Origin: Mugil cephalus
Taxonomy: Eukaryota; Chordata; Actinopteri; Mugiliformes; Mugilidae
Direction of reading: 5' to 3'
Assembly (NCBI RefSeq): GCF_022458985.1
Contig: NC_061772.1
Coordinates: 8,856,001 to 8,920,000, forward strand
DNA: 64,000 nt
The translations under genes and the position numbers were made by a program. The notes beneath the pieces were generated by a model. The model ran no database searches. It was not told where the DNA came from and saw nothing but the letters and a program-made list of their open reading frames with translations. Shown piece by piece: positions 23,398-34,129 of this stretch; within the stretch, counting starts at the first letter, position 1; each line of letters opens with the position of its first letter.

Positions 23398-25416
23398 TTA
23401 CTTCTTCCACTTCTTGTTTTCGTAGTCCCAATTGGATGAGAAGCCCTCCACTGGACTGACTCTCATGTCCAGCATCCTCTGCAGCTCCTTTTCCTTGTAC
23501 TCTGCATCAAATGTGTGTGGGACAGGTCCATACACTGCAAAGAGAAAACAAAATGTGTCAAGCCTTAAACAACAGAAATCAAAATAATCCTTCCCTCTAG
23601 ATCCGAGACTGTACCAAGAATACTGAGGAAGATGCCATGTTAACATATTTACCGTACTTCCTCTGCCAGAGCACAACGAGGCCAGTGAGGCCCATGAAGA
23701 CAAAAATCCCTCCAACCACAGACTTCCACTCTCCTGATCCCCGATTCATCTCAGCAAAGCTCTGGTCGAAGCTGATGCGGTACACTAAAGATTGGAGACA
23801 CACAACTCTAGATGAAGAACGCTTTGAAATCAAATAAAAAATTAGTTTCTAAACATGCTACTTAACTATTTGCTGCTGATAAAATCGTTTAGAACAGAAG
23901 TGCATCTCAGAAAAAAAAAAGTTTAGTGTTAACAAGCCCTACATGCAATCTTCTCATCATTGGAGAGGGCAGCCCATGAGCCTTTCTCCTTCTCCTTCAG
24001 GGACTTCTGCTCAGGACTCAGATTCTGCACGAAGCGGACTTCTGGGAGAGGGCTCTCCCGCCTATCAAAGTAGGGGGGAAGAGAGTAGTCCTCCACCTTA
24101 GCAACACCTGCAGGGGGAGGAAACAATGGCTTATCAAGTTACTTTGTATAGAATGCGTTAATTCATGATAACATTCACTTGAAACCTTATGTAAAAGTCA
24201 TACACTAAGATTAAAGAGTCAGTATATGTGTTCCCATTTCAGTTTTTTGCCAAAATAAAAGCAATATTTCTGACATTTTGATAAAGCAAATTGTGCTTTG
24301 TACGAGTTTCCATTGAAGGTATAGAGACACCACCTAGAGGAATATGGACCTCTAATGAACTGGGGAAACGGGAAAAAAGTGTTTCCATTGCACTTTTGCA
24401 ATACACTTTTATATTGATACATCTGAAAAACCACCTCATGAGAGCGTAAAAACGTTTCAGCAATATTTGAAATGTATACTGTGAAATGTAGACGTTTCCA
24501 TTACCAAGTTTTTACTGCTATATTTAGGTTTTGCACATTTCTGGGGTAATTTAATGTTTCTTGGCTGAATTCAAAGTCAATTTTGTGAATTCTTTGAAAT
24601 TGTGGATACAACTTTTTGGGGACATCGTGTCAGTAGATCACAGTCATTTGAATTACTTTGAACAAAAAGCATGCAAGTTTAATTATGAGTGAATGAATAG
24701 CTAAACTAATAAAAAAAACAATGGGCTTGGTTGGGGACGTTGTGCAATTAGAAATTAGATGCTGTGGTGTTTTGCTGTCATGACCATGTCTCTTGATATT
24801 TCCTGATAAAAGTAGATACAAGCTAATAGAGTGACTGGAACTCTTTGAGAATAAGTATAAGCAGTTAATCAGTTCAAAGTACTTGATGGCGCATGACACT
24901 ACACACATGTAAGTACGTGAAATTTTTACTGGCACATTTAAATGTTTCCTGACGGCCATAAACCATGCTCAGAGTGAAAAGGGGTCAGGTACAGATAAGG
25001 AGGAGGAGCTGTTCCTTTGTGTAACCTTCACTTTCATTAAAGGATGGAAACGTGTGGTTGAAAAAGTTATGTTTATTTAAGTAAGAGAACGTAAACACCC
25101 ATTTATTTGGGGTGCAAATACAATTTAATTGACAACTAAATGTCATTCAAAAAGCTTGCTCAAAATAGATTTTCAAAAGGGCTATTGCGTCTGGAGATTT
25201 ACACTTTAAATTGTAAAATAAGTGAAGTTTGCTTTTGAAGGTCACCAGGAATGTGTACATGGAACAAGTTGCATCTGGTGTCATACAGCCAGCCACAAAT
25301 AGAACAGACTCATTTCATCTGTTGAACATGTAGAACATACCATGTCCTCCACGTACACAGACAGATGTGGAAATGGCACGTTTGCCAATAAGGCTGAGGG
25401 CTCTTGTGGCCAGCAT
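23398..25416 (-). CDS. cox4i1: Cytochrome c oxidase subunit 4 isoform 1 (spliced, 4 coding exons, 169 aa)
   Basis: Coding exons: 25416-25341, 24107-23943, 23784-23653, 23534-23398; frame is continuous to TAA. Residues 1 to about 22 ([16 protein letters not shown]...) are a basic, hydroxylated mitochondrial presequence. Residues about 101-121 ([18 protein letters not shown]) are the single membrane segment. The C-terminal part ends [15 protein letters not shown]. It is the largest nuclear-encoded subunit of respiratory complex IV in the inner mitochondrial membrane and takes part in its regulation. Length equals the family norm. The start codon is one base after an acceptor (TTCCACAG/A), so a non-coding first exon lies upstream. 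Divergent pairing with emc8 identifies isoform 1 rather than isoform 2. Confidence 0.97.
24200..24960. other. cox4i1 intron 1 segment with repeated GTTTCCATT words
   Basis: The 1.2-kb first coding intron contains at least three GTTTCCATT words (near 24307, 24381 and 24494) and AT-rich sequence resembling non-autonomous DNA-element debris in fish. No clean terminal inverted repeats or coding remnants were seen, so it is not assigned to a family. Confidence 0.3.
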
Positions 25417-25417
25417 T

Positions 25418-26640
25418 CTGTGGAAAAGATCATATAGGAGATATTAATAAAGCCATTAAGTACATTTACACACACTGACGAGATTTTCACAATCTCTATA
25501 CAATTATATTTATTATCCTTCAATTTTTAAAGTAGGCATGAAAAACAGGTTTGGTACAGAAAAAAAAAATATATGAACACTGTAGGTAAATGGGCAATTT
25601 GAAGTAATAGAAATAGCAGATTTCTCTGTATGTACTGTCATAAAGCGTTATACTTAAAGCGTTTACATGAGAATATGTAATGCACGGATACACTATTATT
25701 CACTCCACGCATTGTACTTGTATGCGAGTTGATCTGTCGCTGTTTGGTCGCGGTTAGGTCGTGGTAAGGTCTATGCGTCCAAACCGAAAGGTTCAGCTTC
25801 CACTACAACGCTAGCTAGCGTTAGCTGCAAACACAAGGTCATTGCGCGAAGGAAAAACCTAATCACAGAAATGCCAGTTTCTCCGAGTCACCGCTACATT
25901 ATTCGCTGTTTTCTGAGCCTCATCTGAGGCTGCATTCGTGGTGGGCCACTGAAACATTTGCTTTTTGCACATTGCATCTACCACTTGAGGCTAACGTCAG
26001 CTACCCGGAAAGTTAGCACGTACTAGCGCCCGCACAAAGTCAATGTAGGCAGCTGTCTATTTGGATTAAAACTATTAACTCATCCTAGGTCCTTCATTAT
26101 ACTCAGAATGTATATAATGGCAAAGCACGTTTGCGGTAAACTGCGATGTATTTTGATAAGGTTAGATAGACGAGGTTGATAATAATAAATACGACCTGCC
26201 GTCTCTTCCTCGCTCTTCTCTCCGGGAAGTATGGGAATGACCGAGAGCGGAAATACGTAAATTGTGCGACACATAACGGAAGTTGGTCTCGATTTTGCGA
26301 CACTCCTATCCTGTTTTGCAGCAGCACCGGTGGTACACGAGCGAGTGGAAGGTGGAAGTAAGATTAGCACTCCTGGTTGGACACCGTGTTGAACGTGTAG
26401 CACACAAAGACAGCGGTGATTTGTGATATATACAAAGCTTACATGAGCTCAACAGAAAACATCGCTCCGACCTCATATCCTGTCAGTAAGGTGACTGCTG
26501 AGGTAGATATCTACTTTTCTCCGGGCATGATAAGTGACGATAGCTAACGGTAGCAGGCAGCAGTTCCCCCTCGTCGTTTAAAGAGCCACTCAACTACCTT
26601 GGCAGGAGCTGTCGCCCCTCTGCTTTTTTTCCGTATAAAC
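25418..26640. promoter_or_regulatory. Divergent cox4i1/emc8 promoter interval and leaders
   Basis: About 1.2 kb separates the two start codons. In mammals COX4I1 and EMC8 share a bidirectional promoter, and the same head-to-head layout is kept here. No TATA box is seen; several ETS-type GGAA cores occur (near 26003, 26224, 26244 and 26276), as is usual for housekeeping and mitochondrial genes. The cox4i1 non-coding exon lies in this interval but its donor was not resolved. The emc8 leader probably starts downstream of about 26350. Confidence 0.65.
26443..26547 (+). CDS. Candidate upstream ORF in the emc8 leader (34 aa)
   Basis: An ATG about 200 bases above the emc8 start opens a 34-codon frame (MSSTENIAPTSYPV...FSPGMISDDS) with its own TAA. 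It contains a possible donor (GTC A/GTAAGG), so it could instead be a spliced leader exon. No similarity recognised. Whether it is transcribed with emc8 is unknown. Confidence 0.25.
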   Translation: MSSTENIAPTSYPVSKVTAEVDIYFSPGMISDDS

Positions 26641-28610
26641 ATGCCGCTTCAGCTGACAAGCCAGGCTTACTGTAAAATGCTTTTGCATGCTGCCAAGTAT
26701 CCTCACTGCGCCGTGAATGGACTGCTGGTCGCAGAGAAAACGAAGGAGAAAAAGAAAGAGAGCCACAGTGATCCCGTGCTGTGTGTGGACTGTGTGCCCC
26801 TGTTTCACGGCAGTCTTGCTCTGGCACCGATGCTGGAAGTAGCTTTAACGCTGGTAAGTAGGCATCAAGGAAACAAGGGAACCATACAGTTGTTTTGTTG
26901 AGTGGGCCTGGTTTAAATAAATGCAGTCTAGCACAACATGATGATTAAACAGTTTTTCAAGTAGTAAATGATGGTCAGCATGCAGGCTGTGGAGCTGTTA
27001 AGGTGCACTGCATTACACCAACAGGTGAAATATATTGTTGTCCCACTTAAATGTATGTGCTGTCACATCACTGTGTGCACAAGGGAAAAGGAATACGTTG
27101 TAACACAAGAGTACAGCAGTAAATCCAAGCTCCATCAAGGTTATGGTATGGTTGAATAACAGAGCCATTGATCCAACTGTGTTTTCATTTCGGAGGCTGT
27201 TTATTATTGTATTGTGTTGCATTGACACACGTCTCTCTTTTGGCAACGCCATTTTAGTCAGTGGGCTAAGCTCAATAACAGAAATTAAAAGATCCACCAA
27301 AAGGATCATGGAGCTGAATCAGTGTAAAATTGCAAGTGAGTTTATAGTATACAGCAAAGACTGGACTAAATATCATATTCAGCTCTTAATTTAAAAAGCA
27401 TCATAAACTACACCTCTGAAAGTAACAGTGAAGTGCAATCAACATGTCTGTGACAGTTTTCCCATTCATTCAGCTACATGTACGTGATAAACCTGCAGCT
27501 GAGCGTGGTTTATTTATTTGTTTCATGTCTGATGTGTTTTCCTGTTAGAAATTAAACCGTTCTGATGGTCGGCTTTCATTCTCTCTTCACATGTTGCCCT
27601 CACGCCCTCATGCTGCGATCTCAGATTGACACTTGGTGTAAAGAAAATAATTACATCATGGCCGGATATTATCAGGCCAACGAACGCACAAAGGATTCAA
27701 GGTACAAACTCTGCTGTTCCGGGGAACCACGCTGCACCCTGCTCAGGACCCCTCGCTAACATACACAATATGTTTGGTCCTTTCTCTTGTAGACCCAACC
27801 AAGTTGCAGAAAAAGTAGCTGCCAGGATTTCAGAGAACTTCAACGAAGCAGCAATTGTTATGGTAAGAGTAAATCATTTAAGCTTGTCTTAATAGATTAC
27901 ATATTGGAAATCATGTGTTAATCAGGAAGGATAACACAAAAGAAACAATGAGAGTTTCACTGTGGTTTTCATATAAAGAAAGTTAAAGCAAAATTATGGC
28001 TACCTGGGAAGTGGTAGAAATGTGATCAATGAAAAATGTTCTGACGATATTCTATAAAATAGTTGGCAGCTTTTTAAATTATACACATTTTATTTACAAG
28101 ATTTTTGTACAACCAAAACTCTCGTCTGTAACAAAAGACCCTAGTTGCCACTATATCCCTTGTAATTTCTGTGTTGTTTTTTCCTTCAGGTGGACAGCAG
28201 TAGATTAACAATGAGTTGTTTTGAGCCCATTGTGTTTATCTACGATCATCATGAAAACAAGTGGAAAAACAGAGAAGTAACTCCGTAAGTGTCCCAGTGT
28301 TAAGATCTGCTTGACTATGAGGCCTGCATAATGCACACCGCACAGTCTGAATGTGTAGCTCAGTCAGAGCTTCTAGCATACACGCTCGCAGCCTTCTCTC
28401 AATAACTCGCGGTATTCAAGTATTTAAGGTCGTATTTTCGTGTCTTTCAGTGACTCTTTCGAGGACTGGAGTGAAGCGCAGAAGATCACGTCTGCTCTGC
28501 TCGAGGGAAAGTCCTACGAGAACTTGATTGACTTTGACAATCACTTGGATGATCTCAGGAATGACTGGACCAACCCCGTGATTAACAAGTCCGTCCTGGA
28601 TTTGTGCTAA
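26641..28610 (+). CDS. emc8: ER membrane protein complex subunit 8 (spliced, 5 exons, 204 aa)
   Basis: Coding exons: 26641-26853, 27625-27701, 27793-27862, 28190-28284, 28451-28610; frame is continuous to TAA. The protein opens [20 protein letters not shown], followed by [37 protein letters not shown] and the terminal [16 protein letters not shown], all EMC8/EMC9 (UPF0172) hallmarks. It is an MPN-fold protein without the JAMM metal-binding set, so a scaffold and not a protease. It is a cytosolic subunit of the EMC, which inserts tail-anchored and multipass proteins into the ER membrane. Human EMC8 is slightly longer, the difference lying in the loop after VAEK. EMC9 is the alternative paralogue, excluded by linkage to cox4i1. 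Confidence 0.97.
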
Positions 28611-29760
28611 GACCTCCAAGTCAAAGTTGCTGCCATTTCAGCGTGCATGATGCTACTCATTTTGTAGCACAGGAGAACAAGAATGCTTCCATGAAAAGGT
28701 TCCCGCAGTGACGGGAGCTTGCGGAGCACTGACCAGATAGGTCTTTAAAGGGCAAGCGCCACATGTGCATTGCTGTCCTGTATCCACCTTTACAAGGTGA
28801 TACTAAGGTAAAGAATTGAATGCAACTTAAATTCAAATTTCTTTCTTGCAACGGTTTGTCTTTATTCATAGTTATGTGCAAAAAGTTAAATTCTAGAGTA
28901 TTTAATCTATATATTTCTTCTTAGCCTCACAGAGATCAAGTTCTAAATTCTTAACACATTTAGATGAAGATTGTACTGATGAGATATGATGTAAAACATA
29001 TATTCTTTATTAAATTTCTAGTTTAAGCCCTCAAATGAAATTAAAGTTTGTAGACAGATTAATAATAATAATTAAAAAAAAGATTGATGATATAGACCCA
29101 GAAACACAGGAACCTTAAAGTTTTGTTCTGTTTTACTGTACCAACCTGTTTCTGCAGCTGCACCAGCAACAACAAAGGGATGGTTGACTCAAGAGCTTTT
29201 TACTGATTAATGCTTACACAAATGTTTCTATAATGCATGTCTCTCGTCAGTGTCGCTACCGCGCTGCTGAATGTCATTCTATACAATATGTGTGTTCAGA
29301 AATCTGAATTGGATCCCAGGAATGTGTGAATTTAGTTTTGTCCTGGATATCTCTTAAAAGAATGGAGTAGTGGTATGTATTTTTACTTAATCGACAAATC
29401 TAAGTCCATCTATTTAAGAAGCAACATTTTTGACAGACATTTTATGAACTGAATGTAAAATGAAAAAGATTTTCTGAAAGGATCCATGCTTTATGTCACG
29501 TGTGAAATCATTTTTCTGTGTCTTACCACTGCCTTGACCTTGCCTTGGCCCAGCTACAGGGTTTGCAGCTTCATTGTTTCGTTTGATATAGTTTAAAAAC
29601 GGCCTATGAACGGCTCCATTAATGTCTTTGCTCCTGTATCAGTGACACGTGTCAGGGTGCTGTGGTACTGTTAATGGGTAGAATGGAGAACTACATGATA
29701 GACATTTTATATGTCAGTTTGCAGAACTAAATTTGTAATAAAAACTTGTATGTACTAAAC
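28611..29760 (+). other. emc8: emc8 3' UTR
   Basis: About 1.15 kb from the stop codon to just past AATAAA at 29737-29742, the first strong signal on this strand. AT-rich with no coding potential. A shorter 3' UTR ending at a weaker signal is possible. Confidence 0.65.
29737..29742 (+). terminator. emc8: emc8 polyadenylation signal
   Basis: AATAAA in TTTGTAATAAAAACTTG, about 1.13 kb after the stop codon, followed by T-rich sequence. Confidence 0.65.
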
Positions 29761-31380
29761 ATTTTAAAGTAAAGCGGTAACAGAATATCTTTTTAATGCC
29801 AGGGGAAAGTTGCATTGGTATTAAAGTAATTGCACATACTTTAAATGTTATCTTTTTTAAATGCAGACACCGAGTTGACGTGTTTATTCAAATTCTTCTC
29901 ATCAACCTGACATTGACTTAAGCCTTTGTTTTATGAAAAGAAACACACACACATAAAAAATCAATTATAATTTACCAGAAAAAGGAAAATAAGAACTTTC
30001 AGATCTAAGACTGAGCCGGCACAGCAGCTCGGTGGTTAGCACCGATGCCTCCCACCCTCCTTCTGGGTTCGAGACCTCAGGCCTCTCTGGGTGGAGTTTG
30101 CATGTTCTTGTGTCTGTGTGGTTTTCTCCAGGTACTCTGGTTTCCTCCCACCTCCAAAGACGTGCTCGTTAAGCTGATTGGTGACTCTAAATTGACCCTA
30201 GGTGTGAGTGTGAATGGTTGTTGGTCTCAGTGTTAGCCCTGTGATAGGCTGGTGACCTGTCCAGGGTGTACCCCGCCTCTCGCCTGATGACAGCTGGGAT
30301 AGGCTCCAGCAACCCCCGCAACCCTAGATCAGATGAGATCTAGGACTGAACTGATTCTAGTCTCCAAGTTAAAGATTTGTTACTGTGTTCTACATCGCTG
30401 AAAGATTATGTTTGTTATTGACCCCAGATCATCACTGTGGCATCTCAGACTTTTTGATGTTGTGTGTTGTCCATATGAAGGTAATTTATACTTACCTATT
30501 TTTTTTATTTTATTTACAGAAATCTTGTACTTGAATGTATGTAATCAGTTTTACAAAACATTGTTAGGGCAACAGCATGCAAACTGATAAAAACTACTGT
30601 TTAGCATACATGTTGCTTTCGGAATAATAATATGATGATTCATTTCTTAACATCCAACAATCCAATACTTTTACCTTTTTATAGTTTCAAAATGGTTTCC
30701 TGTTAATACATACTTTGGACCGTAATAGACTGCCTTTAAATAACCTATAGATAAAACTACATCAAGAATGCTCTTGAATAAATAAGCCTTAAGTCACAAA
30801 TACTTTAATTTTAAAAGAAATGTGTTCAAAACAGCTGTGAGTGCAATAAAACAACGATTAGTTTATGTGTTTATTAAGATGTCTGGTTGCACTGGTACTT
30901 AATGTTTAAGGAACCAGTCTTTTGGGAATTAACAAGAAAAACTTATGCTATCATTGAGTGTTTAAAGCTTTGGCTTCAAACACCACTGTTGGTCAGCAGT
31001 TTGTTCCAGTATTTAACTAAAACTATAACTGTTCCACAATAAAGCAGCATGTACAGCTCTTTTATGAGGGTACTGTGCCAATGTTAATAAAATGAACAAA
31101 TGTCAGGGATTTAAATTAATTAAATATCATTATAAAAAAGGAAAAGCTTTAGCCTAGCATGAGTTATTGTATATTTTATTATTATTATTGTGCATAAATA
31201 TGCAAACAACATAACATTAAAAGATAACTTTGTCGATAAGTATTTTCTTAGTGTGAATAGACCAGTAACTTGTGTTAGCGACTAGCTTGAAGTTTGAATG
31301 TGAAGAAACAAATAAATAAACCACGGCGCCTTCCTCGGAGCACTCCCTAACACTGCCACCTAGTGGCGCACGGGTCACAT
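29761..31380. other. Gap between emc8 and gins2
   Basis: About 1.6 kb. It holds one dispersed repeat (30010-30345) and otherwise AT-rich DNA. In human this interval carries C16orf74; I looked for its conserved PDIIITPPTP-type motif on both strands and did not see it. Confidence 0.6.
30010..30345 (+). mobile_element. Teleost interspersed repeat, plus orientation
   Basis: It contains CAGCTCGGTGGTTAGCACC at the left, then GGTACTCTGGTTTCCTCC, ATTGGTGACTCTAAATTG, GTGTACCCCGCCTCTCG and GGGATAGGCTCCAGC. This is a longer copy of the element at 15405-15640, in inverse orientation. The left end resembles a Pol III-type GTTCGAGACC box-B word (near 30067), which hints at a SINE-like origin. No intact reading frame. 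Confidence 0.75.
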
Positions 31381-31732
31381 GGCTCATTTCTTCCTTCCGG
31401 TACAGACAAAGCAAAACAACGAAGGTATCGTCATTGTCGTCATGACTCGTGACTCTTCAATAAGCAGCTTTCAGACTACCAATTCTATGAAGATGTGTAT
31501 ACAATAGGCCAAAGATAACATGGAAAGAGGCTAAAAAATAAGATGAAAGTCCATGTAACGTTAAACAGTGCTCAGTCACTCACGGCAGCGCTGACTCCGT
31601 GTTGCCGTAGTTTACTTCCTGTTAGTGACGAAGCTGTCTCCTCCCTCCATGTCTTCCGGTTACGCTGCAGCGCGGGAACAGTTTGCATCTAGAGAGTGAG
31701 GGAAATTTAAGACAACAACACAACAAACAGCG
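31381..31732 (+). promoter_or_regulatory. gins2: gins2 promoter and leader
   Basis: A GCGGGAA word (31672-31678), within GCGCGGGAA, fits an E2F site about 55 bases above the start codon. ETS-type CTTCCGG words are near 31393 and 31653. No TATA box is seen. E2F control fits the S-phase role of GINS, but binding is inferred. Confidence 0.5.
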
Positions 31733-33531
31733 ATGGACCCTTCGGAAGTCGAGTTCCTTGCAGAGAAGGAGTTGGTGAAGATTATACCAAATTTCAGCCT
31801 CGATAAGGTCTTCTTGATCGGGGTAAGTAGTGGGGCTTATAGACACCGCGTTAAAACAGTTAGCTTTTGACCATGTACTGAGAAGTTCACAGCGTTACCG
31901 TAGCCACGTTAGTAAGTATACACTACTAAACCATACGATGTGAACACATTAGCTTAAGGCACATAAGGTACAAAGAATATACATGAATGCTCTATGTAAC
32001 AAATTATTCGTGATAAATTGCGCGTGTTTCTGTGATCAGGGTGACCTGGGTCCCTTCAACCCAGGACTGCCTGTTGATGTTCCCGTTTGGCTGGCTCTAA
32101 ACTTCAAACAGAGGCAGAAATGTAGGATTGTTCCCCCTGACTGGATGGATGTTGGTAAAGTTAAAACTTGATCATCATTATTAATAATTAATTGCACTTA
32201 AACAGGTACATAGAATGTAATCATTGATGGTTTGGGTTCATTAAGTTCATAAACAGCATTTATGTATTGAAGTGGTTTCTGATTTACTCCCTCTGTGATG
32301 TGGTGCCATGTTGTTGACACTTCCTCCGATGTGCAGAGAAACTGGAGGAGATGCGAGATCTTGAGAGAAAAGAGGACGCCTTCACACCTGTTCCCAGCCC
32401 TTATTACATGGAGCTCACCAAACTGCTGCTGAACCAGTGAGTCATATAAACTGCAACAATCCTCATGCCCAAATCCTGCCGGCCTGTGTTGTGTCTGCCT
32501 CACAAGAGCCTCATGTGGTCGTTTGTGCTTTTTTCCGTAGTGCGTCTGACAACATTCCTAAAGCCGATGAGATCCGCACGCTGGTCAAAGACATCTGGGA
32601 CACTCGTATCGCCAAACTTCGCCTGTCTGCCGACAGTTTCATCAGCCAGCAGGAGGCTCATGCCAAGGTAAAACCGTCCACAGACCGTCGTCCTCACTAC
32701 TGTTAACTAGACACTGACTAGTGGTGCATTTGGTTCTTATTTTATCATTGGCCATTAGGGGATCAGAACTACGACCTTATTCTTAGTTTATTTTTCAAAG
32801 TTTTCTCCGGATAAATTTAGCCCCAAAAGAATTCTATCATTTTGGAATGACATGACTCATAAAAGGAATATGAGTTAATGTGGCAGCCACTCAACCAGGT
32901 GAGCTATAAAACGCCATTTAAATGGAAGCCTCACCACAGTTGGGTGATTTCAGTCTCCTCCCTCTGCTCGTCCGTCTCCACTGACTGTCCAATGAATACA
33001 CAAAAAAGACCAGTTATTTTTACACTCTAAAGATCATCTTTAAGTGAACAACTCCCCCTATTTTCATTAGGGAAAGTTGAACCATTTCTTTGTTTTCATT
33101 GTTTATTAATCAACAGGATTACTACTAATTGTCATTGTGTCTTGAAAAACAGTTGGGATTATCCTCTTTCCTCTGACTGGCAACACTTTAAGATGCACCT
33201 CTTTAACATTTACAGGCAATCTGTAAACACTTAAATACCCTATAAGACACTGCACATTAACAGTATTAAAACTCTAAATGCACCTTTATGTTTACAGCTA
33301 CAGTTAATAAACGTTAATAGGAGGCTTGAAGGAGAGTAAGAACACTATTTTCCACTTGTTAAAAGCCAAAATCGTTCTCACTGTGATTCTGTCCCTTTTC
33401 AGCTGGACAACCTGACTCTGATGGAGATCAACACCATACGAACGTTCCTCCTGGATTCTCTCAACTGCATGTACAAGCTACGCACCAATCTGCAGCCCGG
33501 TTCCAGCAAGGGACAGTTCACGGACTATTGA
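31733..33531 (+). CDS. gins2: DNA replication complex GINS protein PSF2 (spliced, 5 exons, 186 aa)
   Basis: Coding exons: 31733-31822, 32040-32154, 32337-32436, 32541-32667, 33403-33531; frame is continuous to TGA. Recognised by [71 protein letters not shown] and [17 protein letters not shown]. Length is one residue from human PSF2. The N-terminal third is the small beta-rich B domain and the rest the helical A domain, the order known for PSF2 and PSF3. The protein is one of four GINS subunits of the CMG (CDC45-MCM-GINS) helicase that unwinds DNA at nuclear replication forks. It converges with gse1; the two polyadenylation signals are about 0.3 kb apart. Confidence 0.97.
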
Positions 33532-33539
33532 TTCAGGAA

Positions 33540-33572
33540 GGCCAGGGCCAGGGCCAGGGCCAGGGCCAGGGC
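33540..33572 (+). repeat. GGCCAG hexamer repeat at the start of the gins2 3' UTR
   Basis: About five tandem GGCCAG units begin nine bases after the gins2 stop codon. It is G-rich in the mRNA. Loss of the stop codon would run translation into the repeat. Confidence 0.9.
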
Positions 33573-33842
33573 CTGCCGAATCCCATCTGGATCTTGTCCC
33601 AAGAATTTGGGAAGACTTCCGATTACAGAAAAGACTGTTCTCTCAGAAACTGAAAAGTTTTACTCGGCATTTTAAGGGATCGTGCTTCTTCCGACGGAGA
33701 CGCACGTCAAAACATACATATTTAAAAGCTTTATGTGCATCTGCTGTTAGCAGTAAGTGCTTGTTTAATTTAATCGTGTTTAGACATTGGTTCACAGTAG
33801 ATTAAAGCAGATGCCATTTCTGGACGTTTCATAATGTGACAA

Positions 33843-33848
33843 AATAAA
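33843..33848 (+). terminator. gins2: gins2 polyadenylation signal
   Basis: AATAAA in GACAAAATAAATGTATTTG, 312 bases after the stop codon, with a downstream TGTGT-rich stretch. Confidence 0.8.
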
Positions 33849-34129
33849 TGTATTTGTGGGTCCATCTTGTGTATACACTATGTGTAGTCCATTTGCCATA
33901 ATTTAATGTAATGTTGCATGACTTAGAATGTGACTCCAGTCTAGATGATAGATGATATGTACGTTCAACTTGCGAAATGATGGTAGGCGTAAATCAGTTC
34001 AAGCAAAGATAGAAAAATGTCCCAAACAATATTAACCTAAATAGAATGAATTTGTCTGAACTGTACGTATCATTGCCGGTCTACTACACTAAACCAGCAC
34101 CCACAAACACACAAAGCCTGTTGATATTT

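Noticed and set aside
30045-30236. 63-codon frame with LWFPPTSKD and similar words
   Set aside because: It is translation of the dispersed fish repeat; the same words appear in the copy at 15405-15640.
29761-31700. Search for the C16orf74 orthologue between emc8 and gins2
   Set aside because: No frame carries its conserved short motif; the gene seems absent here, moved or too diverged to see by eye.
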